A stretch of 64,000 bases of DNA from JACRGC01 sp041305345 (lineage in GTDB: Archaea > Micrarchaeota > Micrarchaeia > Norongarragalinales > SBBD01). Below the pieces are notes generated by a model. The model was given only the letters and a program-made list of their open reading frames with translations. It ran no database searches and had not been told where the DNA came from. Below are positions 51,599 through 60,092 of the stretch, piece by piece (the stretch's first letter is position 1; each line of letters begins with the position of its first letter). A program made the position numbers and the translations under genes. Location: the NCBI GenBank assembly GCA_041305345.1, contig JBFYLP010000006.1, forward strand, positions 124,001 through 188,000, read 5' to 3'.

Positions 51599-51622
51599 TT
51601 TGCGCATATTTTGAGGGATATT

Positions 51623-52279
51623 ATGTTCGATTCTAACACTTGGAGGAAGCTGAAGCGGGGGCCGCAGATCATCACTTTGAAGGATGCGGCGCTAATCACC
51701 GGCCTTACCGGTTTGCAGAGCGGAGATAGGGTCATTGATGCGGGTTCGGGAAGCGGCTATCTAGCAATCCATCTGGCATCGGTTGTCGCTCCTGATGGTA
51801 AAGTATACACCTATGAAAATAGGCCCGAGTTTGCAGATTTTGCAAGGAAGAACTTCACAAGAGCCGGTTTGCAGGATGTGATCGAGCTGAAGGAAGGGAG
51901 CGCATTTGAGGGGTTTGGGGAGAAGGATGTTGATTTGATCACATTAGATATGGCAGAGAGCGAAAAAGTGCTGGAACATGCAAAATCCTCTGTCAAACTA
52001 AACGGCTGGATCGTAGGCTACATCCCAAACGTGGAGCAGGTTAGCAAGTTCGTGCTTGAGGCGGAGAAATTGAAGCTGAAAGTGGAACGCGTAACCGAAT
52101 TCTACCTCCGGGATTGGAAAATAAGACCGTACGGAAGCAGGCCTGAAAATCAGGCGATGGTATTCACCGGATTCTTGGTTTTCCTAAGGAAGATAAGCGA
52201 GGAAGAATACGATCGGGAGAGGGAGGAGGACACAAAAGCAAATAGAAGAGATAAAAGGATAAGGAAAAAGCTCCTTTAG
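51623..52279 (+). CDS. trmI: tRNA (adenine-N1-)-methyltransferase, TrmI-like
   Basis: 218 residues from the ATG at 51623 (GAGGGATATT upstream). RGPQIITLKDAALITGLTGLQSGDRVIDAGSGSGYLAIHLASVV contains the TrmI entry and SAM motif I; YTYENRPEFADFARKNF is motif II; LDMAESEKVL replaces the usual D-x-P-x-P with D-M-A-E-S, a difference worth noting; RPENQAMVFTGFLVFLRK matches the family end. It methylates A57/A58 in the T-loop in archaea. Position after truD suits tRNA maturation. Confidence 0.85.
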   Translation: MFDSNTWRKLKRGPQIITLKDAALITGLTGLQSGDRVIDAGSGSGYLAIHLASVVAPDGKVYTYENRPEFADFARKNFTRAGLQDVIELKEGSAFEGFGEKDVDLITLDMAESEKVLEHAKSSVKLNGWIVGYIPNVEQVSKFVLEAEKLKLKVERVTEFYLRDWKIRPYGSRPENQAMVFTGFLVFLRKISEEEYDREREEDTKANRRDKRIRKKLL

Positions 52280-52743
52280 GAGACCTTCTTTGCATCCGCA
52301 GGCTTGATAGCGTCATCATCAGCCTTTATTTTTGCTTTGAGCTTTGCAAGGTCAATTGAAACAAGAGGTTCCTTTTCGCCATCAGTTGCCGGCATTGACG
52401 GGAGATCGGCCATTTTCGGGGTTTCGATGGCAGGGGAATGCAGCTCATTTGCAATGGGCGTTTCAGCTGGATGATTGGGCTCGGAGAGTTTTGGGAGCTC
52501 GATTGCAGGCGCGGCCTCCTTCCTTAGCTCCTTGAAATCCGGCGACCCCATCGCATTCTTTATGTCCTTCAGCTCGCCCGTGGTATGCTTGTCCTTCTTC
52601 ACCGATGCAAACACGAAGAAATACAGCCCGATCCCTATCAGCGAGAAGAATACGAACAATATCCAGTTCAATCCCTTATAATCAAACGGGAACACCGCGA
52701 CAGCTACAAGAAGAAGGAGGAATACCGCAACTATCTTCCACAT
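52276..52743 (-). CDS. Two-helix membrane protein with acidic tail
   Basis: 155 residues. Two N-terminal membrane helices (IVAVFLLLLVAVAVFPFDY and LNWILFVFFSLIGIGLYFFVF) are followed by about 105 cytosolic residues, Pro/Ala/Glu-rich and probably disordered (AAPAIELPKLSEPNHPAETPIANELHSPAIETPK). No family known. It overlaps the convergent methyltransferase gene by 4 bp. Confidence 0.5.
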   Translation of the reverse strand: MWKIVAVFLLLLVAVAVFPFDYKGLNWILFVFFSLIGIGLYFFVFASVKKDKHTTGELKDIKNAMGSPDFKELRKEAAPAIELPKLSEPNHPAETPIANELHSPAIETPKMADLPSMPATDGEKEPLVSIDLAKLKAKIKADDDAIKPADAKKVS

Positions 52744-52780
52744 TTCAATCCCACGAATTAGCTTGCCTTGCTTAAAAAGC

Positions 52781-53389
52781 TTATTCCAGAAGGTGGCTTA
52801 CCGCATCCCCGAAGGTCCTAACCCGGATTATCCCAATTCCGGATGCAATCTCCCCCTCGTCCTTGATCTTTTGGCCCTTTGCGACCAGGAAATACTTGCG
52901 ATCCATCTCCCTTGCAGCGATGATTTTTTCCTCTATGCCCCCAACCTCCGCAAGCTCGCCCTGCTCATCAATCATTGCACTTATCGCTGCGTCCTCCCGA
53001 AGGTGCCTTCCGGTACGGAGGGCTACGAGCGCAACGGCGAACATGCCTCCTGCTGACTCGCCCGAAACATCCTTGCCCTGGCCCTTGACTTCAAGGTAAA
53101 TGTCAAGGTAGGAGGAGGATGCCCCCAGGAACTCGTCTGATTTGAGCCTTGCCTTCCTTAATGCATCCTCAACCTCGGAATTGAAGAACGCGTTTTGCAC
53201 GTTTACCAATGTGCGGCCATTGCCCTGTGCCATCCGCATCTCGAAACCAACAAGGCTGCCTTGGCCATCCTCGTTAATGGCAGGCGCATAGAAACTGATT
53301 CCGGAGGCTTGGGGAATTGCGGAATAACCCAGATTGAACGAAACAACAGCTGCGAGGAGGAGCAGGATGCGACCGAAGGAGAATTTCAT
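52781..53389 (-). CDS. Secreted Lon-like (S16) protease domain protein
   Basis: 202 residues from the ATG at 53389. A signal peptide or anchor (FGRILLLLAAVVSFNLGYSA) precedes a stand-alone Lon proteolytic domain: VSGESAGGMFAVALVALRTGR has the catalytic serine (GES-A-G-G) and AEVGGIEEKIIAAREM has the lysine, giving the Ser-Lys dyad. DISAMIDEQGELAEVGG is the typical loop. No AAA module is present, so its regulation differs from Lon. Such exported S16 proteins exist in archaea with unknown substrates. Confidence 0.82.
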   Translation of the reverse strand: MKFSFGRILLLLAAVVSFNLGYSAIPQASGISFYAPAINEDGQGSLVGFEMRMAQGNGRTLVNVQNAFFNSEVEDALRKARLKSDEFLGASSSYLDIYLEVKGQGKDVSGESAGGMFAVALVALRTGRHLREDAAISAMIDEQGELAEVGGIEEKIIAAREMDRKYFLVAKGQKIKDEGEIASGIGIIRVRTFGDAVSHLLE

Positions 53390-53439
53390 TTTGACCACGA
53401 AAAGGGGAAATCAAAAAACGGAGCCGGATGGGAAAAAAA

Positions 53440-53573
53440 TGCCTAGGGGGGGATTTGAACCCCCGACTTCTAGATGCCACGAATTCCATTCAATTTCATA
53501 GCGCAACGCGCTCAAAACTCGTAAGGAAATCCCTTATGAGTCTAGCACTCTTACCAGGCTGAGTTACCTAGGC
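53440..53573 (-). tRNA. tRNA-Met (CAT) with a 59-nt intron at 37/38
   Basis: Read on the minus strand, exon 1 is 53573-53535 and exon 2 is 53475-53440. Acceptor GCCTAGG/CCTAGGC, D-arm ACTC/GAGT, anticodon stem CTAGA/TCTAG with CTCATAA loop (anticodon CAT), T-arm GGGGG-TTCAAAT-CCCCC, discriminator A73. It is an elongator Met or possibly an Ile2 tRNA, but lacks the initiator A1-U72 type end. The intron 53476-53534 has cuts TA^A and GC^A, but its 4-bp central helix is poor (two mismatches), so the bulge-helix-bulge is relaxed. TTTTTATTC at 53598-53606 is the TATA box. Confidence 0.85.
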
Positions 53574-53662
53574 GTGCTTTAATTAGAGCGGGGAAGGAAT
53601 AAAAACTCTTCAAATATAGCGTTTTAAATAGGAATTTGGGGTTATCCTTTGGGTCGATCCGG

Positions 53663-54736
53663 ATGGACTGGTTGATTGGAATATCGCTGCTTCTGGAAAA
53701 TCACTACTATCCCATCCTCATCCTCCTCACTTTCATCGCACTTGCCTTCTCGAAATACCGCAGGAGCCTCATTGTGAGCCTCATACTCGTAATCCTTCTC
53801 GTAGGCGGGCTTAAGGGAGCTTTCCAGGAGGCAAGGCCCTGCAGTCAGGGCGGCACCCTAACTGACTGCAATGATTTCGAGCTTCCGGTCAATGCATACG
53901 GCTTCCCTTCCGGGCATTCATCAACCTCGATACTTCTGGCAGCTGCAACACTAGGCACATACGCGTTCGTTTTCTTCCTTCCCCTTGCCTTCCTTGTTTC
54001 ATTCACGCGCATAGTCATTGGCGTCCATTCGCTCAACCAGATAGTTGCAGGAATGGCGCTTGCTCTCGCGGTATTCTTCATCTTCCAAAAGGCGCACCTA
54101 CGCCAGCGGAAAGATTTGAAAAACAAAGAAAAGCTTGCTGCAACCAAGGAGGTCGGCAGGCAACTTATCCACATTTTTATTGGCTTCGCGATAATCGCTT
54201 TGCTCCTCTGGGTAGGCAAGGACGGGCAAGATAGCCTTTTTGCAACGGAAATGCTCCTTCTCGGGCTCCTTTTCTCCGGGATGCTCCTGATAAATGCAAA
54301 AATGCTCGGGCTAGGCATAGGGCCTTTTGAATGGGTAATTCGGAGGTTTGAGAGGAGGGAAGCGCTTTTCCCGGGAAGGGGCGCACTCCTATACCTCGTC
54401 GGTGGCTTGCTCATCATCTCCTTCATTTACGTGCGGGAACCGGCAACCGGCCTTGCGGTGATTGCAATATTCGCAACCGGGGATGGCTTCTCCACCATAT
54501 TCGGGAGGCGCTTTGGGAAGAATAAATTGCCCTGGAACGTGCACAAGAGCTGGGAGGGGATGGCAGCATTTTTCGTGTCGTCATCAATCGTGGCATATCC
54601 ATTCATCGGGTTGATGGCGATTCCGTATTCTGCTGCGCTTTCGGTGATTGAGACGCTTGATTTCCAGATTGATGACAATTTGCTATTGCCGCTTGCTGCA
54701 ATAGCGCTCAACTGGGTCTTTGGGAGGATAATATGA
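53663..54736 (+). CDS. PAP2 phosphatase fused to a dolichol-kinase-like domain
   Basis: 357 residues from the ATG at 53663; GTTTTAAATAGG at 53621-53632 fits a short-leader transcript starting there, not at the upstream TTG. The first half is a PAP2 lipid phosphatase: KGAFQEARP, FPSGHSS and RIVIGVHSLNQ, where the last motif has N instead of the usual D. The second half (about 165-357) is like SEC59/phytol/dolichol kinases, with DGFSTIFGRRFGKNKLPWNVHKSWEG. All polytopic. Combined action on polyprenyl (di)phosphates is the natural guess. It overlaps tmk by 4 bp. Confidence 0.8.
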   Translation: MDWLIGISLLLENHYYPILILLTFIALAFSKYRRSLIVSLILVILLVGGLKGAFQEARPCSQGGTLTDCNDFELPVNAYGFPSGHSSTSILLAAATLGTYAFVFFLPLAFLVSFTRIVIGVHSLNQIVAGMALALAVFFIFQKAHLRQRKDLKNKEKLAATKEVGRQLIHIFIGFAIIALLLWVGKDGQDSLFATEMLLLGLLFSGMLLINAKMLGLGIGPFEWVIRRFERREALFPGRGALLYLVGGLLIISFIYVREPATGLAVIAIFATGDGFSTIFGRRFGKNKLPWNVHKSWEGMAAFFVSSSIVAYPFIGLMAIPYSAALSVIETLDFQIDDNLLLPLAAIALNWVFGRII

Positions 54737-55377
54737 ATGGAAAATTGATCGTGATTGAAGGCACCGATGCCGTTGGGAAGCGCACCCAGACGGGGATGCT
54801 TAGGAATAGGCTGCGAAAGGGGGGTAGGAAGGTCGAAATAATCAACTTCCCCACGTATTCGAGCATTTTCGGAAGGCTCATCAAGGGGTATTTGCATGGG
54901 AAATTTGGAAGCAGGGATGGATTGCCACCTGAACTCGTTTCGATGCTTTACGCCCTCGACAGGTATCAATATGCCAAGAAAATTTCAAAAAAGCTTAGCG
55001 CGGGCACATTCATCATCTGCAACCGCTATTCACAAAGCAACATCTACCAGGCGGCAAAGATCAGGGATGGGAGGAAGAGGAGGGAATTCATCAAGTGGGT
55101 TTGGGCCCTCGAATCCAGGCTGCCAAGGGCGGATGCGGTCGTCTTCCTCAATTTGCCTTTCGAAATTTCGGAAAAATTGCTAATCAAGCGCGGCCGGAAG
55201 ATAGACTTGCACGAAAGGGATGCGGCATACCAGGAGGATGTAAGGAAGGCGTACCTTGAGGAGGCGAGGCGCCTCAACTGGACCGTAATCGATTGCTTCG
55301 ATGGAAATAGGGTAAAGGAAAAGGAAGAAATTGCCAAGGATATATTCGTAGCTTTGGGGCGGCGGGCGGCATTTTGA
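54733..55377 (+). CDS. tmk: Thymidylate kinase
   Basis: 214 residues. P-loop KLIVIEGTDAVGKRTQT (4-20), FPTYSSIFGRLIKGYL as the TMP-binding D/E-R substitute, LYALDRYQYAKKI and IICNRYSQSNIYQAAK as the DRY-like motif, and LNLPFEISEKLLIKRGRKIDLHERD as the lid. It phosphorylates dTMP to dTDP. The ATG overlaps the stop of the PAP2 fusion gene. Confidence 0.93.
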   Translation: MNGKLIVIEGTDAVGKRTQTGMLRNRLRKGGRKVEIINFPTYSSIFGRLIKGYLHGKFGSRDGLPPELVSMLYALDRYQYAKKISKKLSAGTFIICNRYSQSNIYQAAKIRDGRKRREFIKWVWALESRLPRADAVVFLNLPFEISEKLLIKRGRKIDLHERDAAYQEDVRKAYLEEARRLNWTVIDCFDGNRVKEKEEIAKDIFVALGRRAAF

Positions 55378-55397
55378 AGTGAATGCCGCAAGGATTT

Positions 55398-56777
55398 TCA
55401 AAGGCGGTATTTGAGCTTCTTCACGGCCCTATTCGCGCTGCTTCTCGTGAAGGCGAATGCCTCGTGCGCGAAGAACCCAACCCGCCTTGCAGGAACCAGG
55501 AATGCGAAGTTGAGTAGCGCATTCCCCCCATACATCTGGACTTGCTTGAATTCCTTAATCAGGGGCAGGAATGCAAGGCCCACAAGGAGGCGCAAAATGC
55601 CCGATACCAGCAAAACGAGCCGGATCCCCTCGAAATTGAGGATGGAAACGTTTTCTACAAGGAAAGCGCCCAGGATTGCGCCAAGGAAGACGGCAATTCC
55701 CTGGAAGAAATTGAAATTGGCCGTGTACTGTGCGGTCTTGTTCCTTAGCGAACCGTAGCCTATGGTATAATTGAACAGCGCAAGGTTGAGGCCGCCCCAC
55801 GCAAAGCCGGAAAACACCTCGAAAAGCAAAATGAGGCCGGGATTCTTTGTTGTAAGCCATAAAATGGGTATGAAAGGCACGAGAAGCCCGCAAACAGAAA
55901 GCACGAGCTTGTTTCCGAACTGGTCGATTATCCTTCCCCAATACCTGTTCGAGAGCAGCATTGAAAGCGCGAAAAATCCCTCGATGAATGCGAATTTCTC
56001 ATAGCCAAGGCCAAGGTCCCTTATGAGGTAGACGGAAAAGAAGAAGCCAGCAATTGCCGTAGCGAAGATAAGGAGGGAATAATAAAGCAGGAAGATGCCA
56101 AAATCATTGTACCGGATTTCCTTCAGGAACCCAAACACGTCGATCCGGTACTCGAACGACTTCTGCTGCGGCTCATCTATCTCGCTAAGCGAAGCGTAGG
56201 ATAGCATCCGGGAGATGCTGGCAAGGGTAAAAAGGACGGCAAACCCAAGGAAAACATCCTTGCCAAAAAGCATCAGTAAAGCGCCGCCCGCGATGATTGA
56301 AGCGATGGTTGCGATCCCGCCAACCACGTTCCTGTTGCCAAAATAGGTTCCCCTTATCCTCTCAGGGACGAGATCCGCCATCCAGCTCGTCCAGATGGGG
56401 TTTGCGAGCGGGCCAAGAATGGAGTACAGGGAAAACACAAGCATCAGCACCAGTTCCGAATTTCCCCTGAACAAGTAAGGGATGCAGATGAGCACAAGGA
56501 GGGAGGCCGCCTGCAGAAAAACCGAGGCCATCACGAATTTTTTCCTTGTCCGGAAGAGCGAGGAAAGCCGCAGGCCGAAAGGCTGGGAGAGGGCAATTAG
56601 CAGAGGCGGAAACGAGCGAATGAGGCCTATTGCGAAATTGCCGATCCCAAGCGCAATCGCAAACGGGTTGATGAAATAATCCGTGAAGCCGGCCATGACG
56701 TTGTAGAACGCACCATCGAGCGTCGAGAATTTCAGGGATCTTTCGGTTCCCTTGTCCAAATGGGTTTCAGCAACCAT
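55398..56777 (-). CDS. Major facilitator superfamily transporter
   Basis: 459 residues with about twelve membrane helices. The loop between helices 2 and 3 (GLRLSSLFRTRKKFVMASVF) and SWMADLVPERIRGTYFGNRNVVGG between helices 4 and 5 match MFS signatures of bacterial YdjE/'MFS transporter' with unknown substrate. A basic C-terminus follows. GGCGATAATC before the ATG may be its ribosome-binding site. Substrate unknown. Confidence 0.85.
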   Translation of the reverse strand: MVAETHLDKGTERSLKFSTLDGAFYNVMAGFTDYFINPFAIALGIGNFAIGLIRSFPPLLIALSQPFGLRLSSLFRTRKKFVMASVFLQAASLLVLICIPYLFRGNSELVLMLVFSLYSILGPLANPIWTSWMADLVPERIRGTYFGNRNVVGGIATIASIIAGGALLMLFGKDVFLGFAVLFTLASISRMLSYASLSEIDEPQQKSFEYRIDVFGFLKEIRYNDFGIFLLYYSLLIFATAIAGFFFSVYLIRDLGLGYEKFAFIEGFFALSMLLSNRYWGRIIDQFGNKLVLSVCGLLVPFIPILWLTTKNPGLILLFEVFSGFAWGGLNLALFNYTIGYGSLRNKTAQYTANFNFFQGIAVFLGAILGAFLVENVSILNFEGIRLVLLVSGILRLLVGLAFLPLIKEFKQVQMYGGNALLNFAFLVPARRVGFFAHEAFAFTRSSANRAVKKLKYRL

Positions 56778-56859
56778 GATTATCGCCTAAAAGCGGGCAC
56801 ATTATGAGGATTAGGTGGTTTTATATTAATATTCGGCTAAAAATCATATCCCTTTTTTT

Positions 56860-56874
56860 GGGCTCGCCGAGCCC
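56860..56874. repeat. Acceptor-stem mini-palindrome
   Basis: GGGCTCG-C-CGAGCCC repeats both halves of the tRNA-Lys acceptor stem (56919-56925 and 56985-56991), 45 bases upstream. It might be a remnant of a deleted tRNA copy or a chance hairpin. Confidence 0.4.
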
Positions 56875-56918
56875 TTTAACAGGGGGTTATCGACGTAGTC
56901 ATTGTTAATGTTGTCAAA

Positions 56919-56992
56919 GGGCTCGTAGCTCAGCTTGGCAGAGCGTTCGGCTCTTAACCGAAATGTCAAGGGTTCAAATCCCTTCGAGCCCG
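56919..56992 (+). tRNA. tRNA-Lys (CTT), no intron
   Basis: Acceptor GGGCTCG/CGAGCCC, D-arm GCTC-AGCTTGGCA-GAGC, anticodon arm TTCGG-CTCTTAA-CCGAA (anticodon CTT), variable ATGTC, T-arm AAGGG-TTCAAAT-CCCTT, discriminator G73. No CCA is encoded. Only a poor TATA-like box is seen upstream. Two palindromes follow at once. Confidence 0.96.
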
Positions 56993-57002
56993 TGTTTGCG
57001 GC

Positions 57003-57038
57003 GGGGGAACCAAGGTTCCCCCTTGAGCAGACTGCTCA
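57003..57038 (+). repeat. Tandem hairpins after tRNA-Lys (inner-stem copy D)
   Basis: GGGGGAACC-AA-GGTTCCCCC (57003-57022) resembles the inner stem of the tRNA-linked repeat, and TGAGCA-GAC-TGCTCA (57024-57038) is a second hairpin. They may end tRNA-Lys transcription. The outer GACA/TGTC stem is missing here. Confidence 0.45.
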
Positions 57039-57103
57039 TTCCCCATCCTAAATGTGTTCCGCGAATCAAATCCGCTTTCTTTGGCGTGTGCGGCATCAAT
57101 TCA

Positions 57104-59140
57104 TCATTTTTTAGCCGGAGGCTTCCCTTCGTCCTTCGGAATCGTTTTGCCATTCGGCGAATCCCGGCCCAATTCCTCCAAGGCAGCATCGATGCTGCGC
57201 GCGTCATCTTCATCTTGAATTGGTGCTTGCACCCCTTTCTCAACCGTTTTTATCTCCCTTATTTTCTTCTTGCCCTCAACCTGCAATTTATTTTCGATCT
57301 CCGCAATCCGGGTATTCACTTCCGTAAGCTCTTTTTGCTTCTGGTTCATGGCGAGCGTGTAGGTATCATAGTCAATGTCGCGCTTCAGGTAGTGAAGCTT
57401 GAGGGTATCCATGTCCGCGATTATCTTAGTCTTCTGCTGCACGAGCATGTCCGCTTTGCGCTGTTCCCTCTCGAATTTCAGCAGGATATGATAAACCGCA
57501 TAGATTGCAAGCATTACCCCGATGAATAATGCGATGTACGTGAACCATTCGCTCCGGTTTGAAGTGATAGCCCTTCTGGTGAGCTTCCCCGGCTGGCCTA
57601 TTGCAATCTCTGCTGTGAAAACGCCCCCTTCCTTGTCCTCGTTGCTTAGCCGTATGGTATAGCTCTTGCCTAGCTGCTGGGGGAACTTGGGGGTAATCTC
57701 GCACCAGAAATTCGTGTAATTGACGCCCTGCGGATAGCTGTTGATGCATATGCACTCCGCCTCCTTCACGCCGGGGAGGTCCACATTGGGCGAGATATAG
57801 CAGTCGACTGACGTGAGCTTTGAACGGCTATTGGTTATTCCCTTGATCCTAACGCGCTGGTTTGGCCTGATCACAGGCGGGTCAAATTCGGATTTTGGGA
57901 CCTCGATTATGAAAAATTGCTCCTTCATGGATGAATTTTGGACCTCCGAAAGATCCGAGGAGTTAAGCACTTCCCCTAGCTGCGCTATGACCTCATCGTT
58001 GCTGATGCGGTAATATACGCCCCGGTTTTCCGAAGTTGGCTCTGCTGCAATCGATGCCTCGGGCTCCGGCACGGCAGTTGCTTCCTCCGTTGGCGTCGGC
58101 TCTTCCCCGGAAGGTGCCTGGGATGTTGGAACAGGAATATCAGCTGTTGGGTTTGCTGAAGGCGAGGGCGCCGGCGTTGTGGTCGGCGAAGCTGAAGGGC
58201 TTGCCGAAGCCGCAGGCGAGGGGGAAGGTGTTCCGATTTGGTTTTGGAGGGTAAAGAACACGTGCTCCGATGAAACGCAGGAATTCAACACAGTGCAATG
58301 GGTTAGCCTAAAGCCATATTGCGTGCCAACTGCAAGATTCCCAACGGTCACGTTGTGCAATTCGGAGTAACTCGAATTGGCGTTACTGTTCGAAGCTTCG
58401 CTTCCGGCCCAATATTCCAGGGTCGTATTTGTCGGGGCGTTCGTGATCGTCGTTACCGTGATTGAGGAATTCGTGCTCGAGTTGCCAAGCTGCAGGATTT
58501 CGGCAACCGGAATGACGTTAACCAAAGTTGAATTGGCGTTCGTATGGTTGGCCTTCGTGACATTCGCGGTAAGCAGATGCACGCCCGTGGAAGAATTTGC
58601 AGTATCCCATTCAAAATAAACATCCATACTTTCGCCGTCATCGATAGAGATCGACTGCTCCCCGATCAGGACGTTGTCCTTGCCGTCACGCAGGAAAACC
58701 AACACATCATCATAATCACTGAAAGGCGAAAGGTTGTTCACGACCACCTTGACGGGCACAATCGAGCCCTTCTGAACCTGTTGGCTTGCGGATATCTCGA
58801 TGATTGCCAGGTTGACAATGGTTGCCGTGGCAGTGCATTCGGCAAGCACATTCCAGTTGTGCCCGAAAATTTTGGCATTTGGATATTTTAGCCCGCTCGA
58901 AGAATAGCTGCAGGTGAAATTGGCCTGCGGAGCGGGATCGACCATATACTTCTGGTCCTGCGAGCATTCCAACCAAATGCGCTCAGCATCCGGATCGAAT
59001 GCAAAATTGACCGTGAGATTGAACTGCTCATACCTGAGCGCATAATAGCTGCTGGGATCGAAGGAGCAAGAATTTCCCGCAATTACGTTTGCGAATAGCA
59101 TTAGAAGGAAAAAGTGGAAAAACCCAGCCAGCCTATCCAT
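57104..59140 (-). CDS. Membrane-anchored surface protein with CARDB-like and Fn3-like domains
   Basis: 678 residues. A signal peptide (FFHFFLLMLFANVIAG) is followed by an Ig-like region, a CARDB-like domain (IEISASQQVQKGSIVPVKVVVNNLSPFSDYDDVLVFLRDG), an Fn3-like segment (ITNAPTNTTLEYWAGSEASNS), a Pro/Ser/Thr linker (PSPSPAASASPSASPTT, about 310-350) and another beta domain with cysteines. One membrane helix (WFTYIALFIGVMLAIYAVYHIL, near 540) leads to a cytosolic coiled coil (LVQQKTKIIADMDTLKLHYLKRDIDYDTYTLAM), similar to single-pass archaeal surface proteins. It may link the cell surface to internal partners. Confidence 0.78.
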   Translation of the reverse strand: MDRLAGFFHFFLLMLFANVIAGNSCSFDPSSYYALRYEQFNLTVNFAFDPDAERIWLECSQDQKYMVDPAPQANFTCSYSSSGLKYPNAKIFGHNWNVLAECTATATIVNLAIIEISASQQVQKGSIVPVKVVVNNLSPFSDYDDVLVFLRDGKDNVLIGEQSISIDDGESMDVYFEWDTANSSTGVHLLTANVTKANHTNANSTLVNVIPVAEILQLGNSSTNSSITVTTITNAPTNTTLEYWAGSEASNSNANSSYSELHNVTVGNLAVGTQYGFRLTHCTVLNSCVSSEHVFFTLQNQIGTPSPSPAASASPSASPTTTPAPSPSANPTADIPVPTSQAPSGEEPTPTEEATAVPEPEASIAAEPTSENRGVYYRISNDEVIAQLGEVLNSSDLSEVQNSSMKEQFFIIEVPKSEFDPPVIRPNQRVRIKGITNSRSKLTSVDCYISPNVDLPGVKEAECICINSYPQGVNYTNFWCEITPKFPQQLGKSYTIRLSNEDKEGGVFTAEIAIGQPGKLTRRAITSNRSEWFTYIALFIGVMLAIYAVYHILLKFEREQRKADMLVQQKTKIIADMDTLKLHYLKRDIDYDTYTLAMNQKQKELTEVNTRIAEIENKLQVEGKKKIREIKTVEKGVQAPIQDEDDARSIDAALEELGRDSPNGKTIPKDEGKPPAKK

Positions 59141-59181
59141 GCAACAAATAATGATCCGGCATATAAAAAGATATGAGCGGG

Positions 59182-59487
59182 TCAGCCCGGAAGCTTTTTG
59201 AGCACGCCCTTGCGAAGCAGCTGCTCCACCTGCATCCGCGTATAGCGATAGCTGATGTCCGCCTTGGAATCGCCCTCAACGCTCCAGGGCATTATGATGA
59301 CGATGTCGCCCGGCTTTACCCATACGCGCATCTTGATCTTTCCTGGAATCCTGCAAAGCCGCTCCTTGCCATCGGCGCATTCGACCCTCATCCGGGATCC
59401 GCCATACATCTCCCGAACAACACCGATGATCTCGCCCTTCCGCGGAATTCGCAAATGGATTTCCTCCCCGCTATTGAACGTGCCCAT
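59182..59487 (-). CDS. eif1A: Translation initiation factor aIF1A
   Basis: 101 residues; GTGATGAGTT before the ATG. The OB fold is clear: EIIGVVREMYGGSRMRVECADGKERLCRIPGKIKMRVWVKPGDIVIIMPW, the universal core of eIF1A. The C-terminal basic helix (YRYTRMQVEQLLRKGVLKKLPG) is archaeal. It binds the A site of the small subunit during initiation. It follows aIF2-beta by 80 bases and may share its transcript; the gap holds a GGGA..TCCC hairpin (59508-59522). Confidence 0.94.
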   Translation of the reverse strand: MGTFNSGEEIHLRIPRKGEIIGVVREMYGGSRMRVECADGKERLCRIPGKIKMRVWVKPGDIVIIMPWSVEGDSKADISYRYTRMQVEQLLRKGVLKKLPG

Positions 59488-59567
59488 AACTCATCACTCT
59501 AAACGCCAAGGGAGCTTGGGTCCCTACGGCAACCAGTCCTTCCACAATATTTGGATCATCATCCTTT

Positions 59568-59975
59568 TCACTCAAGGATCGTGCTCCTAGCGCCGCACGC
59601 CTCGCAGATTAGGATTTTAGGGCCGCGGCCCGAATGTTCAACGTGCGTATCCGGCTTCTTGCATTCCTTGCAGATCACGTGCGTTTGGATGTAGAGCACG
59701 AGCTTCTCGTTGATCAGGCGCGGCGCTATCTTTCCGTGGAGGAGGAGCCCGCCCTGGTCCCTTTTCCCAGGTATTGCAAGCTCCCTGAAGAGGAATTTTG
59801 CGACTTCCTCCGGGGGCCGCCTTATTTTTGAGCAGATCGAATCGAAATTCTTGATCACGGTCTTTGTGCCATGCATCAGGATGTCCGCAACGGGCATCTC
59901 GAACCGTTCGCCCGTATCCTGCTTTTTCGGTAGGGTCGCATACGCCCTCTCAAGCAATTTCTCGTATTCCATCAT
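59568..59975 (-). CDS. eif2B: Translation initiation factor aIF2 subunit beta
   Basis: 135 residues (132 if ATG 59966-59968 is not used; the ATG pair at the start is ambiguous by one codon). An N-terminal helix MEYEKLLERAYATLPKK, a core ending in KIRRPPEEVAKFLFRELAIPGKRDQGGLLLHGKIAP, and a zinc ribbon C-x2-C...C-x2-C (VICKECKKPDTHVEHSGRGPKILICEACGAR) define aIF2-beta. It is one subunit of the initiator-tRNA carrier. CTTTTAAATC at 60007-60017 on the minus strand is a likely TATA box. Confidence 0.94.
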   Translation of the reverse strand: MMEYEKLLERAYATLPKKQDTGERFEMPVADILMHGTKTVIKNFDSICSKIRRPPEEVAKFLFRELAIPGKRDQGGLLLHGKIAPRLINEKLVLYIQTHVICKECKKPDTHVEHSGRGPKILICEACGARSTILE

Positions 59976-60092
59976 ACCACATCTAGCGTATCATTTTGGA
60001 GGTGATGATTTAAAAGGCAGCGTCAATGGCAATGGATGTTTCAAAAAGCCAACAGGCAAATTGGGATCTTGGTCTGACCTGTTGCCTCCGCT

